A stretch of DNA of 18,411 bases from an uncultured Dialister sp. (GTDB taxonomy: Bacteria; Bacillota; Negativicutes; Veillonellales; Dialisteraceae), in contig CAKQBK010000055.1 in the NCBI GenBank assembly GCA_934216155.1, forward strand, positions 1-18,411. Direction: 5' to 3'. Under the pieces are notes generated by a model, which had not been told where the DNA came from, did not search any database, and was given only the letters and a program-made list of their open reading frames with translations. Made by a program: the position numbers and the translations under genes. This document shows, in pieces, positions 6,411 to 14,937 of this stretch (the first letter of the stretch is position 1; each line of letters begins with the position of its first letter).

Positions 6411-7842
6411 TCTCCTTTATAATTTTTTCAGCATTTAGGATAAAACCAAATACTTTAAATGGATTATCCATATGAAGTGGCAACATAGAAAGAAACAATG
6501 AAACTTCATATACCCGAACGACTAGATAGTTGAAATGATTTTCTTCTAATGCTTTTCGGAAAAGCTTTACATAGCGCTGCTTATCGAAATCAATGTAGAG
6601 TTGACACATAAAATCAGGCTCCATACGAATTTCAAAAAGGCCATTATTAAAGAAATCATAAGAGCCACATACAGAATGGCTAAGTTTAGCGATATCATAG
6701 TATGGATTCGTCCATAAATCTGCTTCTACCAGTGCCCCTTTCGGATCAATAAACTTCATCATCTGGGCTGACTTGCTATAAAGTGTATTGGCGAAACAAG
6801 GATCCCCGTGACCAATGACGCTAATATAAGGAAATGTCGTTTCTTTCTCAACCTTCTCCTTCAACAAGAAATATCGATTAGCCAAATCATCCAATGTGAT
6901 ATTTCTGCCAGCCTCTAGCATATACTCCAACTTACTGAACGCCTCATGTTTTTTTAACTGTCGCAATCGCTCTAGTACTTTCTGTCGATACAATTGATCC
7001 GATATCTTCCAATATTCTTCTTCTGATACACTCTTTTTGTGACGAATAGAGAAGAAATGAAAATATAAATCCATAAGTCGTTTAAATTCTTCCTCATCCA
7101 CTGAGCCATGTACCCACCTAATAGCTAGATCTGTCATATGTAAATGTTCCATACGATAACTAGCTGTTTTTTCGTCTTCTTCATAATTGTAAGGTATGAC
7201 AAACCAACTTTTCATATCATCAGGTAAAAGACGATAATATGTATATTCTGCCTTGATTTTTCGTTTATCCGTAGACCGTTTCGTAAGGATGTATTCATCG
7301 CCGTTAACAGAGTTAAAATATCTGGAATCAAAATTTCCTGTTATGCACTGAATGAAATTTTGAAACTGACCAATATTTACCATGCCCTCTACCGTAAAAT
7401 GCGGTATAATCTGCTTTGCTGCCTCCAGTGTAGTCATTCCTAAAGCTACATGCCCAAGAAAATCGCCGTAACTTTTGATATCTGGAAATAAAAGAAATGC
7501 TGGTTTTTCCTCAAGCAATCCAATATATGGTACATCTATATAATTCAATTTTTCAAACGAAAGCAATGCCTTCTCTTTTTCAGAAAAAATAAAATTGCTA
7601 AAGCAATGAAGTACACGCACATTTTCTTCTTCTGAAAGATGTGAACGGATTTCTTGAAATCTATAAGGTGATAGCACCGTTTGCCACATGGCATCCGGAT
7701 AGAGAGACCGAAGTGTTTTTTCATAATATTCTTCTAAGCGATGTTTTTTTACCACCACCTGTGAAAATCCTTTATCACCAATCACATCCCGGACAGCTTC
7801 ACTTTTAGGAACTGTATCATCAAAAAAAATAAGAACTTTCAT
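6394..7842 (-). CDS. APH/choline-kinase-fold phosphotransferase with extra N-terminal domain
   Basis: A 482-aa protein. The C-terminal part (about 165-482) has the aminoglycoside phosphotransferase fold: a likely ATP lysine K188 (YILTKRS), a helix-C glutamate E199 (KAEYTYYRLLP), the catalytic loop HGDPCFAN (H345, D347, N352) and the metal-binding IDPKG (D366), then DIAKLSHS. Residues 1-150 form a separate domain beginning MKVLIFFDDT, which I cannot assign. The protein probably phosphorylates a small alcohol, sugar or amino compound that the downstream nucleotidyltransferase then activates, comparable in logic to LicA and LicC. It overlaps the preceding membrane-protein gene by 4 nt. The substrate is unknown. 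Confidence 0.8.
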   Translation of the reverse strand: MKVLIFFDDTVPKSEAVRDVIGDKGFSQVVVKKHRLEEYYEKTLRSLYPDAMWQTVLSPYRFQEIRSHLSEEENVRVLHCFSNFIFSEKEKALLSFEKLNYIDVPYIGLLEEKPAFLLFPDIKSYGDFLGHVALGMTTLEAAKQIIPHFTVEGMVNIGQFQNFIQCITGNFDSRYFNSVNGDEYILTKRSTDKRKIKAEYTYYRLLPDDMKSWFVIPYNYEEDEKTASYRMEHLHMTDLAIRWVHGSVDEEEFKRLMDLYFHFFSIRHKKSVSEEEYWKISDQLYRQKVLERLRQLKKHEAFSKLEYMLEAGRNITLDDLANRYFLLKEKVEKETTFPYISVIGHGDPCFANTLYSKSAQMMKFIDPKGALVEADLWTNPYYDIAKLSHSVCGSYDFFNNGLFEIRMEPDFMCQLYIDFDKQRYVKLFRKALEENHFNYLVVRVYEVSLFLSMLPLHMDNPFKVFGFILNAEKIIKEIENEI

Positions 7843-8687
7843 CCTTCAGATCTCCTAAAAAAACTCAGAATCGTAAACACTGCATACAAAAATGCCAGAA
7901 CCATTAAGCTGATAAATACAAACCAATGCTGATAAATAGAATCAGTCAGTCCTAGTGCCGACTCCAAATAGCGAGTTACAAGCATATTTCCTGCTTCCCC
8001 TCCAGCTACCATAAGGACTCCTCCAATTTCACACAGCCATGATAAAAGGGATAGAACATAAAGCAATACCATACGACCTTCTACTACCATACGCAAATCT
8101 TTATATACGCAACAAAAATAGTACATCGTCTTTAATGCATTTAGCCGAACACGATTTGCTTTTTCCTCCAACAGATAGGTATTCCAATATTCATAAAATC
8201 TAGGAAACATCATATAAGCTGCCATTAGAAAGACCATAAATCCCACCATGAGATAAAATAACAGGGAAAATGGTGATCCATACATAGTAGTAGCAAAAAT
8301 AATAACTGTCAGTAGTGCTAATGTATCACTGAATCGGTCTAACAAAATTGCCACGATGCTTCTAGCATAATTTTTAATTTGAAATCCATAGCAGTAAATT
8401 CGGAACAGCTCACCGAGTTTAAGTGGAATTAAAATATTGACTGCCGCTGTCTTCAAGAATTGACGAATATGGATTTGCATAGTAAGGCCTGTTCCTGTCA
8501 ATGTAATATAGAGTCGAATGCATTTCAGGCTATACACCACAAATGCTGTTGCAATCAAAATCAGCCATGTATCGATTGATTCCCTCAAACTGACAATGAC
8601 TTCCCCCATAAAGAAAAAGCAAAAACACAAAAGAGCTACTGCTAAGCCAGCTATATTTATCAGGCAATAAATCATCTGCCGCTTCAT
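7839..8687 (-). CDS. LPG-synthase transmembrane-region (UPF0104-type) membrane protein
   Basis: A 282-aa protein with about seven hydrophobic helices. The stretch NILIPLKLGELFRIYCYGFQ followed by ILLDRFSDTLALL matches the conserved N-P-x-x-GE...R and ER-x-D signatures of the lysylphosphatidylglycerol synthase transmembrane family (PF03706), shared with AglD-like proteins. In glycan clusters these proteins are thought to act as flippases or lipid-linked transferases; the soluble lysyltransferase domain of MprF is absent. It overlaps its neighbours by 4 nt on both sides. It is somewhat shorter than usual. Confidence 0.8.
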   Translation of the reverse strand: MKRQMIYCLINIAGLAVALLCFCFFFMGEVIVSLRESIDTWLILIATAFVVYSLKCIRLYITLTGTGLTMQIHIRQFLKTAAVNILIPLKLGELFRIYCYGFQIKNYARSIVAILLDRFSDTLALLTVIIFATTMYGSPFSLLFYLMVGFMVFLMAAYMMFPRFYEYWNTYLLEEKANRVRLNALKTMYYFCCVYKDLRMVVEGRMVLLYVLSLLSWLCEIGGVLMVAGGEAGNMLVTRYLESALGLTDSIYQHWFVFISLMVLAFLYAVFTILSFFRRSEG

Positions 8688-9493
8688 AACTTTACTTCTC
8701 CTGACGAAAAGATTTCATCTGCCTCATAACGGGTGGGAATCTTGTCTCTATGTTCTTCTCTCATAAACTTGTGTTTATCCCTAAAATATTCTCCCAAGAG
8801 TTTCAACACTATCACGGCCTGATTGAACATCTTAACATTAGAGACCTGATCTGATTCACTCCAACGAATTGGAAAAAATCCCAATTTCTGATGCAGATAA
8901 GAGGAACCTAAAATCATGCAGTAGTTAAACATAAGGTTGTCTTTGAAGCGCAAATAAAACTGAGATTTTAATGCGGGCACGTAATACATATTAAGCCCTG
9001 ATCCAAGATCATAAATAACATGATGTACTACAACAGAAAATAGCATATTGTATATTACATTTCCAAAAGTGCGAAACCGGCTATATCCATCAAGCTTAGC
9101 TCCCTTTTGAAAACGTGCTCCCAAAAAGCAATCATACTTGCGATAAGTTTCTTGTTTCAAATAGGGCAGAAGATTCTCGATATGTCCCTGATCGTCCCCA
9201 TGGAGTACAACTACATAATCAAAATTATGATTCAATGCATAACGAAATGCTACCTTGTGTGATCCGCCCAGTCCGTAATTTTCCTTGTTTCGAAGAAGTT
9301 TAACCGGAATAGGAAGAGGCTTTTCTTTAAGATAAGAGATAACAGATTCCTCTCCACCATCAGTACTGCGATTATTAATAATAACAATTTGCGAAATGTA
9401 ATCTTTGATTTCTCCACGAAACTGCTCTAACACCCGAATAATCTGTTTTCTGCAGTTATACATAGGTATAAAGACCATAATCTTATCTCGCAT
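8684..9493 (-). CDS. GT2-family glycosyltransferase (dolichol/polyprenyl-phosphate type)
   Basis: A 269-aa GT-A fold transferase. It opens MVFIPMYNCRKQI, then has VIINNRSTDGGEE (about 38-50) and VVLHGDDQGH (about 95-105) as the DxD-type metal site, the pattern of DPM1/GtrB-like enzymes that load a sugar onto polyprenyl phosphate. GtrB usually ends in two membrane helices; none is seen here. With a GtrA-like and a GT-C-like protein in the same operon it would complete a three-part glycosylation system. AGGAG lies about 10 nt upstream, and its start overlaps the preceding gene by 11 nt. Confidence 0.88.
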   Translation of the reverse strand: MRDKIMVFIPMYNCRKQIIRVLEQFRGEIKDYISQIVIINNRSTDGGEESVISYLKEKPLPIPVKLLRNKENYGLGGSHKVAFRYALNHNFDYVVVLHGDDQGHIENLLPYLKQETYRKYDCFLGARFQKGAKLDGYSRFRTFGNVIYNMLFSVVVHHVIYDLGSGLNMYYVPALKSQFYLRFKDNLMFNYCMILGSSYLHQKLGFFPIRWSESDQVSNVKMFNQAVIVLKLLGEYFRDKHKFMREEHRDKIPTRYEADEIFSSGEVKL

Positions 9494-11111
9494 TGGTTCT
9501 TTTCTCCTTTCTTCTTGCTAAGTAATAAAGAATATAATAAACCAATAGTGTATATCCTAAAAAATAGAATGACATATAATACATGAACCAGTTTGAAGGT
9601 GCTGAGACAAAAACAGCAGGAATTTTAAGAAGTATAAAAGCCAGAATCACGGCAAGCTGCCACTTTCTTTTCCATAAAAGTGCCCCAAAGCCCCCCAAAA
9701 GGACAAGAAGGGGAACTATAATATTCCACACTATAGAATAAAGTGGTTGAACTACTTTTCCGTTTCGCTCCATCCCCATTGCTTTTATTGTCCGTTCTCG
9801 CATTCTTTTAAAAACAGGATATTTATTTCCCGTTTTAATTGATTCAAGTGCTCGATAATTACTATTTCCTTTCGCTAGATTATAAATAGCAACCGCACCA
9901 TCAACACCATTGATTGATTTTTCTTTGATTCCAGCCGTACGCTTAAACATTAGCAATCTTTCATTCCATACAACCTCAGGATACCTTTTGCAAAGTATAA
10001 AAAAGCCCTTTAGATACTCCCTGTATTCTTGTTTGGTATAGTTTCTTTTATAATCTTTATATTCCCAATAGATAATTTCCCCCTCTTTTTCTGGCTCTGC
10101 TCGTACCATATCTACATGGACTATATTGCTAATTTGAGCCAACGCATCCTGATCTTTTTCCAAATCGGCATGCCGTATCAATTCTACACCTGGACCAAGC
10201 GTCGATATGAGTTGATAGTTACTATTTCCTAATTTATTCGATTGATACTGCGTCAATCCCCCTGTCATCAACACCACAAGCACTACCCCCATAATTCTAA
10301 GTTTTCTTGTAAATGTTGGATTGCGAAATTTCCCATAAAACAAAATACCCAGAATAACATAAAAGATGGATTCTGATCTCCAGCAGGCACACACGGATAC
10401 AAGAAGAGAAAATATGATTACACGAAATGTCGTCCAATGGTAAGTTCCTTTAATAGAGCAAATCATAATAACTACCATAAGAAGTTCCAGATATACATAG
10501 AATCCAATTCGGTAACCGGAAAATTGATATATCAGGATCGGCGGAAACAAGAAAGGAAGTATTTTCAAAAATGTTCCTAACCAATAATTGTGAAAAGGCC
10601 TAAAATCAATTGCGAATGTTTTTTCAATCTTACATACGCTATACGCAACAATGAGTGCAATGAACAAATTTCTCACTAAGATAAGCCCACCAGGAGATGG
10701 AAAAAGTTGTAAGAAAATCAATTGCTCATAGGAAGATAGAAAATGCTGCCATGCCCCCACACGATAATACTGTGATCCCGACAAAACCCAGATGTCATCC
10801 CAAGACCATGTCCCAGGCCATACAAGGAGAAGTAAAAAACTAATGAGTAAACTATAGAAACCAAATACATTCAAAAAACGAGTTGCAAAAGAATCTTTTT
10901 CCTTATACCCCTTATATAAATCAAAAAATAAAATCCATAAAAACTCCACTAGAAATAGAGAAAGGATCTTACTAATCACCATAGGTGTATTCTCATGAGT
11001 ATACACAAAAAAGTTTCTATCTACCTGGAATATCATCAATAAGAACCAATGAATCAATGCTAAAATAATTGGCATTTTATTCATCTTTATTTTTTCTATA
11101 AGCATCGTCAT
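9483..11111 (-). CDS. Multi-span membrane protein, DUF6020/GT-C-like
   Basis: A 542-aa protein with about 10-12 membrane helices. An early extracytoplasmic loop, WPGTWSWDDIWVLSG (about 100-114), carries the paired acids typical of GT-C glycosyltransferases that use lipid-linked sugars, and the general form fits DUF6020-like proteins of polysaccharide clusters. A soluble loop lies at about 310-440. I chose ATG 11111 because GGGAG precedes it by about 4 nt; the frame can be opened back to a TTG at 11126, inside the hairpin tail, which is unlikely. ATG 11105 is also possible. It is the first gene of the operon, 17 nt behind a perfect hairpin. Function as transferase or polymerase is inferred. 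Confidence 0.75.
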   Translation of the reverse strand: MTMLIEKIKMNKMPIILALIHWFLLMIFQVDRNFFVYTHENTPMVISKILSLFLVEFLWILFFDLYKGYKEKDSFATRFLNVFGFYSLLISFLLLLVWPGTWSWDDIWVLSGSQYYRVGAWQHFLSSYEQLIFLQLFPSPGGLILVRNLFIALIVAYSVCKIEKTFAIDFRPFHNYWLGTFLKILPFLFPPILIYQFSGYRIGFYVYLELLMVVIMICSIKGTYHWTTFRVIIFSLLVSVCACWRSESIFYVILGILFYGKFRNPTFTRKLRIMGVVLVVLMTGGLTQYQSNKLGNSNYQLISTLGPGVELIRHADLEKDQDALAQISNIVHVDMVRAEPEKEGEIIYWEYKDYKRNYTKQEYREYLKGFFILCKRYPEVVWNERLLMFKRTAGIKEKSINGVDGAVAIYNLAKGNSNYRALESIKTGNKYPVFKRMRERTIKAMGMERNGKVVQPLYSIVWNIIVPLLVLLGGFGALLWKRKWQLAVILAFILLKIPAVFVSAPSNWFMYYMSFYFLGYTLLVYYILYYLARRKEKRTNAR

Positions 11112-11128
11112 AACACTCCCACGCAAAA

Positions 11129-11168
11129 AGACCTAATAACAGAAAAAAATTTTTCTGTTATTAGGTCT
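11129..11168 (-). terminator. Perfect 19-bp hairpin before the glycan operon (terminator/attenuator)
   Basis: AGACCTAATAACAGAAAAA and its exact complement are separated by only two bases. On the minus strand the stem ends in TCTTTTT, so it has intrinsic-terminator form. It lies between the -10 element at 11317 and the ribosome site of the first operon gene, so transcripts from that promoter must pass it. It may equally serve to end hemW transcripts. Confidence 0.8.
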
Positions 11169-11192
11169 CGAAAAGAGAGGGAAAATGTTTGT

Positions 11193-11270
11193 TTACCCCC
11201 CCCGAATTTTTCCTTGTCTATCCAATTTTATACAGTAGCACATTTCTATTTCTCTATCGATCATATCCAT
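11193..11270 (-). CDS. Putative 25-aa leader peptide ending in a G8 tract
   Basis: ATG at 11270 has AGGAGG 3-4 nt upstream; a second in-frame ATG at 11264 has better spacing (9 nt). The frame reads MDMIDREIEMCYCIKLDRQG then KIRGG-stop. The last codons are a run of eight G (11196-11203). The stop lies 24 nt before the terminator hairpin. Its place between promoter and hairpin suggests a regulatory leader rather than a protein with its own job. Deleting one G would keep the frame open through the hairpin to a TGA that overlaps the ATG of the membrane-protein gene. No family is recognised; chance is possible. Confidence 0.45.
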   Translation of the reverse strand: MDMIDREIEMCYCIKLDRQGKIRGG

Positions 11271-11316
11271 GCTCCTCCTGCTCCTACTGGACTCTCGTAA
11301 AATAAACTTTATATCA

Positions 11317-11325
11317 ATTATATCA
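11317..11325 (-). promoter_or_regulatory. Extended -10 promoter of the glycan operon
   Basis: The minus strand reads TGATATAAT, a consensus extended -10. No good -35 is seen at 16-18 bp. Initiation near 11310 would give a leader of about 200 nt holding the small ORF and the hairpin. A second TATAAAG just downstream adds to the AT-rich character. Confidence 0.55.
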
Positions 11326-11428
11326 TAAATTATTCACTTCGGAATGATTTTTATAAAGTTCCATTCATCGCTATGCTTTCATTCAAACGGTACTTTTACG
11401 CACAAACAATAAGTATCTCTGTCCATTT

Positions 11429-12565
11429 TTAATCTCTCAAAAACTGCTCAAACACAAAATTCCCCATAGCCGCCCCATGATAGGTTAGGAAGAGATACCC
11501 CGCTTCCTCTTTTAGCATGCCCCGTTTTTTGAGCATATGGATCGCCTCTTGGTACCAAAAGAAAATAGGCTTCCCGTATCGTTTTTCAAAATCAGCCAAA
11601 GGAATCCCCTCTTTCATGCGAAGATGCAAGAAACAATATTCTTCCATTTCATCCTTTATCGAAAGTTCTTCCCGTTCTTCTAGCGGCATATGCCCAGAAA
11701 GAAGTTCCTTTTCGTATAGACGTACCCCTGGCGTATTTTCCATGCGACAATGACCGATGCGTGAGGCTGCCGCCGGTCCTAGTCCCAGGTAATCATCCAG
11801 TTCCCAATACTTCTGGTTATGCCTAGATCGATATCCCTTTCTAGCGAAGCTGGAGATTTCATACCGTTCTAATCCATAGTGGGGCAGCATGCGGCACATG
11901 GCCTGGTACATGGCCCAGCTTTCTTCTTCCGTAGGACGCGGAAGTTTCCCTTGCTCCGCGAGCTGTGAAAACCGTGTTCCTTCTTCCAAAATCAAGCTGT
12001 AAATGGACATGTGATTCACCGGCAGATGAACCGCCCAGCGGATACTTTTTTCAAAATCACTGACAGTCTGACCGGGAAGTTCATACATGAGGTCAATGCT
12101 GATATTATGAAATCCAATCCAATAAGCCCGCTTCACTGCTTGCTCTGCTTCTTTGGCCGTATGGAGCCGTCCAATTTTTTGAAGTAATCGGTCATCGTGG
12201 GATTGGACCCCCACAGAAATACGGTTGATTCCTAAGGCATAGGCATTTTTAAGATAGGACTCACTCATATCACAGGGATTCATTTCCATGGTGATTTCTG
12301 CATTTGTAGAAATAGAGAAATGCTGCCTCAGGGTTTGCAAAACGTCTGCCAGCTGTTTGCCCGATAAGGAAGAGGGCGTGCCACCTCCCAGATAGACCGT
12401 ATCACAGAGCCGATCTTGAAAAGAAAGGCTCTTTTTTTCTATTTCCTTTTGCAAAGCCTCCACGAATCGATCCGTCGGCTGTCTTCCAATTGAATAGAAG
12501 CCGCAGTATCCACAGCGGCTTCTACAAAAAGGAATATGTATATAAATTCCTAAATTTTTAGTCAT
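11429..12565 (-). CDS. hemW: HemW-like radical SAM protein (heme chaperone; HemN-related)
   Basis: A 378-aa radical SAM protein. The N-terminal [11 protein letters not shown] gives the CxxxCxxC iron-sulfur ligands (C14, C18, C21) followed by F, the HemW pattern, where true coproporphyrinogen dehydrogenase HemN has an extra cysteine. [11 protein letters not shown] is the GGGTP SAM-binding motif, and [15 protein letters not shown] is typical of the family. The HemN C-terminal domain is present. HemW proteins bind heme and are thought to pass it to target proteins; they are often misnamed oxygen-independent coproporphyrinogen oxidase. The start overlaps the lepA end by 8 nt, the classic lepA-hemW arrangement. 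Confidence 0.93.
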   Translation of the reverse strand: MTKNLGIYIHIPFCRSRCGYCGFYSIGRQPTDRFVEALQKEIEKKSLSFQDRLCDTVYLGGGTPSSLSGKQLADVLQTLRQHFSISTNAEITMEMNPCDMSESYLKNAYALGINRISVGVQSHDDRLLQKIGRLHTAKEAEQAVKRAYWIGFHNISIDLMYELPGQTVSDFEKSIRWAVHLPVNHMSIYSLILEEGTRFSQLAEQGKLPRPTEEESWAMYQAMCRMLPHYGLERYEISSFARKGYRSRHNQKYWELDDYLGLGPAAASRIGHCRMENTPGVRLYEKELLSGHMPLEEREELSIKDEMEEYCFLHLRMKEGIPLADFEKRYGKPIFFWYQEAIHMLKKRGMLKEEAGYLFLTYHGAAMGNFVFEQFLRD

Positions 12566-14354
12566 TATTGAGTACCGCCATGAAAGCTTCCTGCGGGATT
12601 TCTACGCTGCCCACCTGCTTCATGCGCTTCTTACCTTCCTTCTGCTTTTCCAGAAGTTTCTTCTTACGAGACACGTCGCCACCATAGCACTTGGCCAATA
12701 CGTCCTTCTTGTAGGCTTTGATGGTTTCGCGGGCAATAATCTTGCTCCCAATAGCGGCCTGAATCGGCACTTCGAACTGCTGACGAGGAATGATTTCTTT
12801 CAGCTTCTGTGCTAGTACGCGACCACGAGCAGCTGCATTGCTTCGATGCACGATGATAGACAGGGCATCAATCAGGTCCCCATTGAGGAGAATATCCAGT
12901 TTTACTGCATCAGTCTTCTGATAACCAGCCAACTGGTAATCCAAAGAAGCATAACCTTTGGTGGACGATTTCAATTTGTCAAAGAAATCAAAAATAATTT
13001 CCGAGAGCGGAATCTTGTAGGACAAATCCACACGGGTTTCATCCAAGTAGGTCATGGTCTGGAATTCGCCGCGACGATTTTGTACCAGTTCCATCACGTT
13101 GCCAACCATATCGGACGGTACCAGGATTTCCACCTTTGCTACCGGCTCTTCAATGTGTTCAATCTTTGTCATGGGCGGCAATTCCGCCGGATTGTCCACT
13201 GGCACCATTTCTCCATCGGTTTTGTATACATGATAAATAACAGACGGTGCGGTGGTAATCAGTTTCAGCTTATATTCTCGTTCAAGACGTTCCTGCACCA
13301 CATCCATATGGAGCAATCCCAGGAAGCCACAACGGAATCCAAAGCCCAAGGCTTGCGAGGTTTCCGGTACATATTCCAGTGCCGCATCGTTGAGCTGCAA
13401 TTTTTCCAGAGCCACTTTCAGATTGTCATAATCCTTACTTTCAATCGGATAGAGCCCACAGAATACCATCGGCAGTGCTTTGCGATATCCCGGAAGGGCT
13501 TCTTTTGCACCATTTTCAGCAGTAGTGATGGTATCCCCTACTTCGCAGTCAGATACGGTTTTGATGCTAGCTGCCACGTAGCCTACAGAACCACAGGTCA
13601 GCACATCGCAGGGCTTAGGAAATGGAGAAAAATAGCCCACTTCGGTGACAGTATATACTTTGCCAGAAGCCATCATGCGGATATTCATTCCCGGACGGAT
13701 TTCTCCATCTTTCACGCGGACGTAAGCAATGGCCCCTTTATAGGAATCAAAAATAGAATCAAATACGAGACAGCGAAGCGGATCTTTGCTATGGTCTTCC
13801 GGCGGTGGCACCTGTTCCACGATGCGTTTCAGCACTTCTTCCACATTCTGCCCAGTCTTGGCGCTGACAGGGATGGCATCGGACATATCCAGCCCAATGA
13901 CATTTTCTACTTCCTTCTTCACTCGTTCTACATCGGCACTGGGCAGATCCACTTTATTGATGACAGGAATAATTTCCAAGTCGTGATCCAAAGCCAAGTA
14001 CACATTGGCCAAGGTCTGGGCCTGCACACCCTGGGTGGCATCGATGATAAGAATGGCCCCTTCACAGGCAGACAAACTGCGGGACACTTCGTAATTGAAA
14101 TCCACATGCCCCGGGGTATCGATGAGGTTCAGTTCGTACGTTTCTCCATCTTCATAGGTATAATTCAAACGAACCGACTGTTCTTTAATGGTAATCCCAC
14201 GTTCCCTTTCTAATTCCATGGTATCCAAAATCTGGGCTTCCATGTCTCTCTTTTGTACCGTGCCAGTCAATTCGATAAGACGGTCCGCCAGTGTGGACTT
14301 TCCGTGGTCAATGTGGGCGATAATAGAAAAATTCCTGATATGCTCTGTATCCAT
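12558..14354 (-). CDS. lepA: Elongation factor 4 (LepA), ribosome-associated GTPase
   Basis: A 598-aa translational GTPase. G1 is AHIDHGKST, the switch I region RGITIKEQ, G3 DTPGHVDF, G4 NKVDLP and G5 SAKTG; domain II and an EF-G-like domain follow, and the LepA-specific C-terminus includes [25 protein letters not shown] and [24 protein letters not shown]. LepA acts in ribosome assembly or initiation and under ionic stress; its exact role is debated. I chose ATG 14354 because AAGGAG lies 7 nt upstream and [20 protein letters not shown] is the usual N-terminus; the frame can be extended 17 codons upstream, without support. Base composition is richer in G+C than the glycan operon. Confidence 0.97.
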   Translation of the reverse strand: MDTEHIRNFSIIAHIDHGKSTLADRLIELTGTVQKRDMEAQILDTMELERERGITIKEQSVRLNYTYEDGETYELNLIDTPGHVDFNYEVSRSLSACEGAILIIDATQGVQAQTLANVYLALDHDLEIIPVINKVDLPSADVERVKKEVENVIGLDMSDAIPVSAKTGQNVEEVLKRIVEQVPPPEDHSKDPLRCLVFDSIFDSYKGAIAYVRVKDGEIRPGMNIRMMASGKVYTVTEVGYFSPFPKPCDVLTCGSVGYVAASIKTVSDCEVGDTITTAENGAKEALPGYRKALPMVFCGLYPIESKDYDNLKVALEKLQLNDAALEYVPETSQALGFGFRCGFLGLLHMDVVQERLEREYKLKLITTAPSVIYHVYKTDGEMVPVDNPAELPPMTKIEHIEEPVAKVEILVPSDMVGNVMELVQNRRGEFQTMTYLDETRVDLSYKIPLSEIIFDFFDKLKSSTKGYASLDYQLAGYQKTDAVKLDILLNGDLIDALSIIVHRSNAAARGRVLAQKLKEIIPRQQFEVPIQAAIGSKIIARETIKAYKKDVLAKCYGGDVSRKKKLLEKQKEGKKRMKQVGSVEIPQEAFMAVLNND

Positions 14355-14410
14355 GGGTAACTCCTTATTTCTTGTAGAAATCTTCATGCACCATAGGTGC
14401 ACCACTATCC

Positions 14411-14505
14411 ATGAATGGTGACTAGTAGACTAGTGACTCGTGACTGGGCCACGCTTTTTCCTAGTCACCAGTCACCAGTCACTAGTCTACTAGTCACCAT
14501 TTCAT
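14411..14505. repeat. Palindromic repeat P5, heptamer family A, in lepA leader
   Basis: The left arm 14411-14448 reads ATGAATGGTGACTAGTAGAC onward, and the right arm's complement reads ATGAAATGGTGACTAGTAGAC onward; both continue with TAGTGACT and further GTGACTG heptamers, around a short GCCACGCTTTTT spacer. At least 28 bp pair nearly perfectly. The variant AGTAGAC occurs in both arms but not in P1. If transcription starts at the promoter at 14536, this hairpin is in the lepA 5' leader. Confidence 0.88.
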
Positions 14506-14535
14506 AGAAATATTGTAATACGTAGTTTCCGTACT

Positions 14536-14565
14536 ATTATATCATATGCAGCTTTCTAGTAGCAA
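14536..14565 (-). promoter_or_regulatory. Promoter of lepA-hemW
   Basis: The minus strand reads TTGCTA (14560-14565), 18 bp, then TATAAT (14536-14541), with TG one base before the -10, an extended -10 (TGATATAAT). It would give a leader of about 175 nt containing palindrome P5. Confidence 0.7.
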
Positions 14566-14582
14566 AAATGGGATTGCTGATT

Positions 14583-14780
14583 GTTGTTAGTTGTTGGTTT
14601 ATGCTCCGGGATCGTATAGTACAACTCGAACAAATACAAAGCCTCATTGGTTTAAGGTTTAGGGTTTAAAGGGGAGCACATAAACCCTAAACCTTAAACC
14701 AATGCCACTTTCTTCATAGCAGATTGTTACAAAAGGGCTCGGTAAGTAAACCAACAACTAACAACTAACAACCAACAACT
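14583..14780. repeat. Nested palindrome P6, heptamer families B and C
   Basis: The outer pair GTTGTTAGTTGTTGGTTTA (14583-14601) is perfectly complementary to 14747-14765, where AACAACT heptamers run on to 14780. The inner pair, 24 bp, starts CATTGGTTTAAGG at 14645-14668 and is perfectly complementary to 14681-14704, which is made of TAAACCC/TAAACCT heptamers; the loop is 12 bp. The DNA between the two shells pairs poorly. It is intergenic, between lepA and the DAHP synthase gene. Confidence 0.9.
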
Positions 14781-14796
14781 ATATCTTACCAAAATA

Positions 14797-14827
14797 AAAC
14801 AGTCTCACTTTTGACAGGAGACTGTTT
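14797..14827 (-). terminator. Terminator of the DAHP synthase gene
   Basis: AAACAGTCTC and GAGACTGTTT form a perfect 10-bp stem with an 11-nt loop. On the minus strand it is followed by TATTTTGG. It lies about 110 bp past the stop codon, beyond the nonamer array. Confidence 0.8.
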
Positions 14828-14884
14828 CATTTGCCATATATATTTTTTAGAAGCAGAAATATGATTTTTATGCTCGGCACAAGC

Positions 14885-14929
14885 GAGGAACCTGAGAAAC
14901 CTTAGAAACTTGAGTAACCTGAGTAACCT
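14885..14929. repeat. Nonamer tandem repeat, family G (GAGTAACCT)
   Basis: Five contiguous 9-bp units: GAGGAACCT, GAGAAACCT, TAGAAACTT, GAGTAACCT, GAGTAACCT. It ends 9 bp before the DAHP synthase stop codon region, in its 3' untranslated part. No inverted partner is seen in the window. Confidence 0.85.
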
Positions 14930-14937
14930 ATAACTCA

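Noticed and set aside
11112..11126. TTG start for the first glycan-operon gene
   Set aside because: It would begin in the T run of the hairpin with no ribosome site; GGGAG lies directly before ATG 11111.
11429..12565. Oxygen-independent coproporphyrinogen III oxidase HemN
   Set aside because: The motif is CxxxCxxC followed by F rather than the extra Cys of HemN, and the gene follows lepA, both typical of HemW.
12846..14213. Long plus-strand reading frame (455 codons) opposite lepA
   Set aside because: It mirrors the conserved LepA coding sequence, has no recognisable domain and no fitting context.
14355..14405. Longer LepA start, 17 codons upstream
   Set aside because: The internal ATG at 14354 has AAGGAG at ideal spacing and gives the usual LepA N-terminus.
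14411..14780. CRISPR array
   Set aside because: Repeats are 7-mers without regular unique spacers and are arranged as inverted pairs; no cas genes are present.
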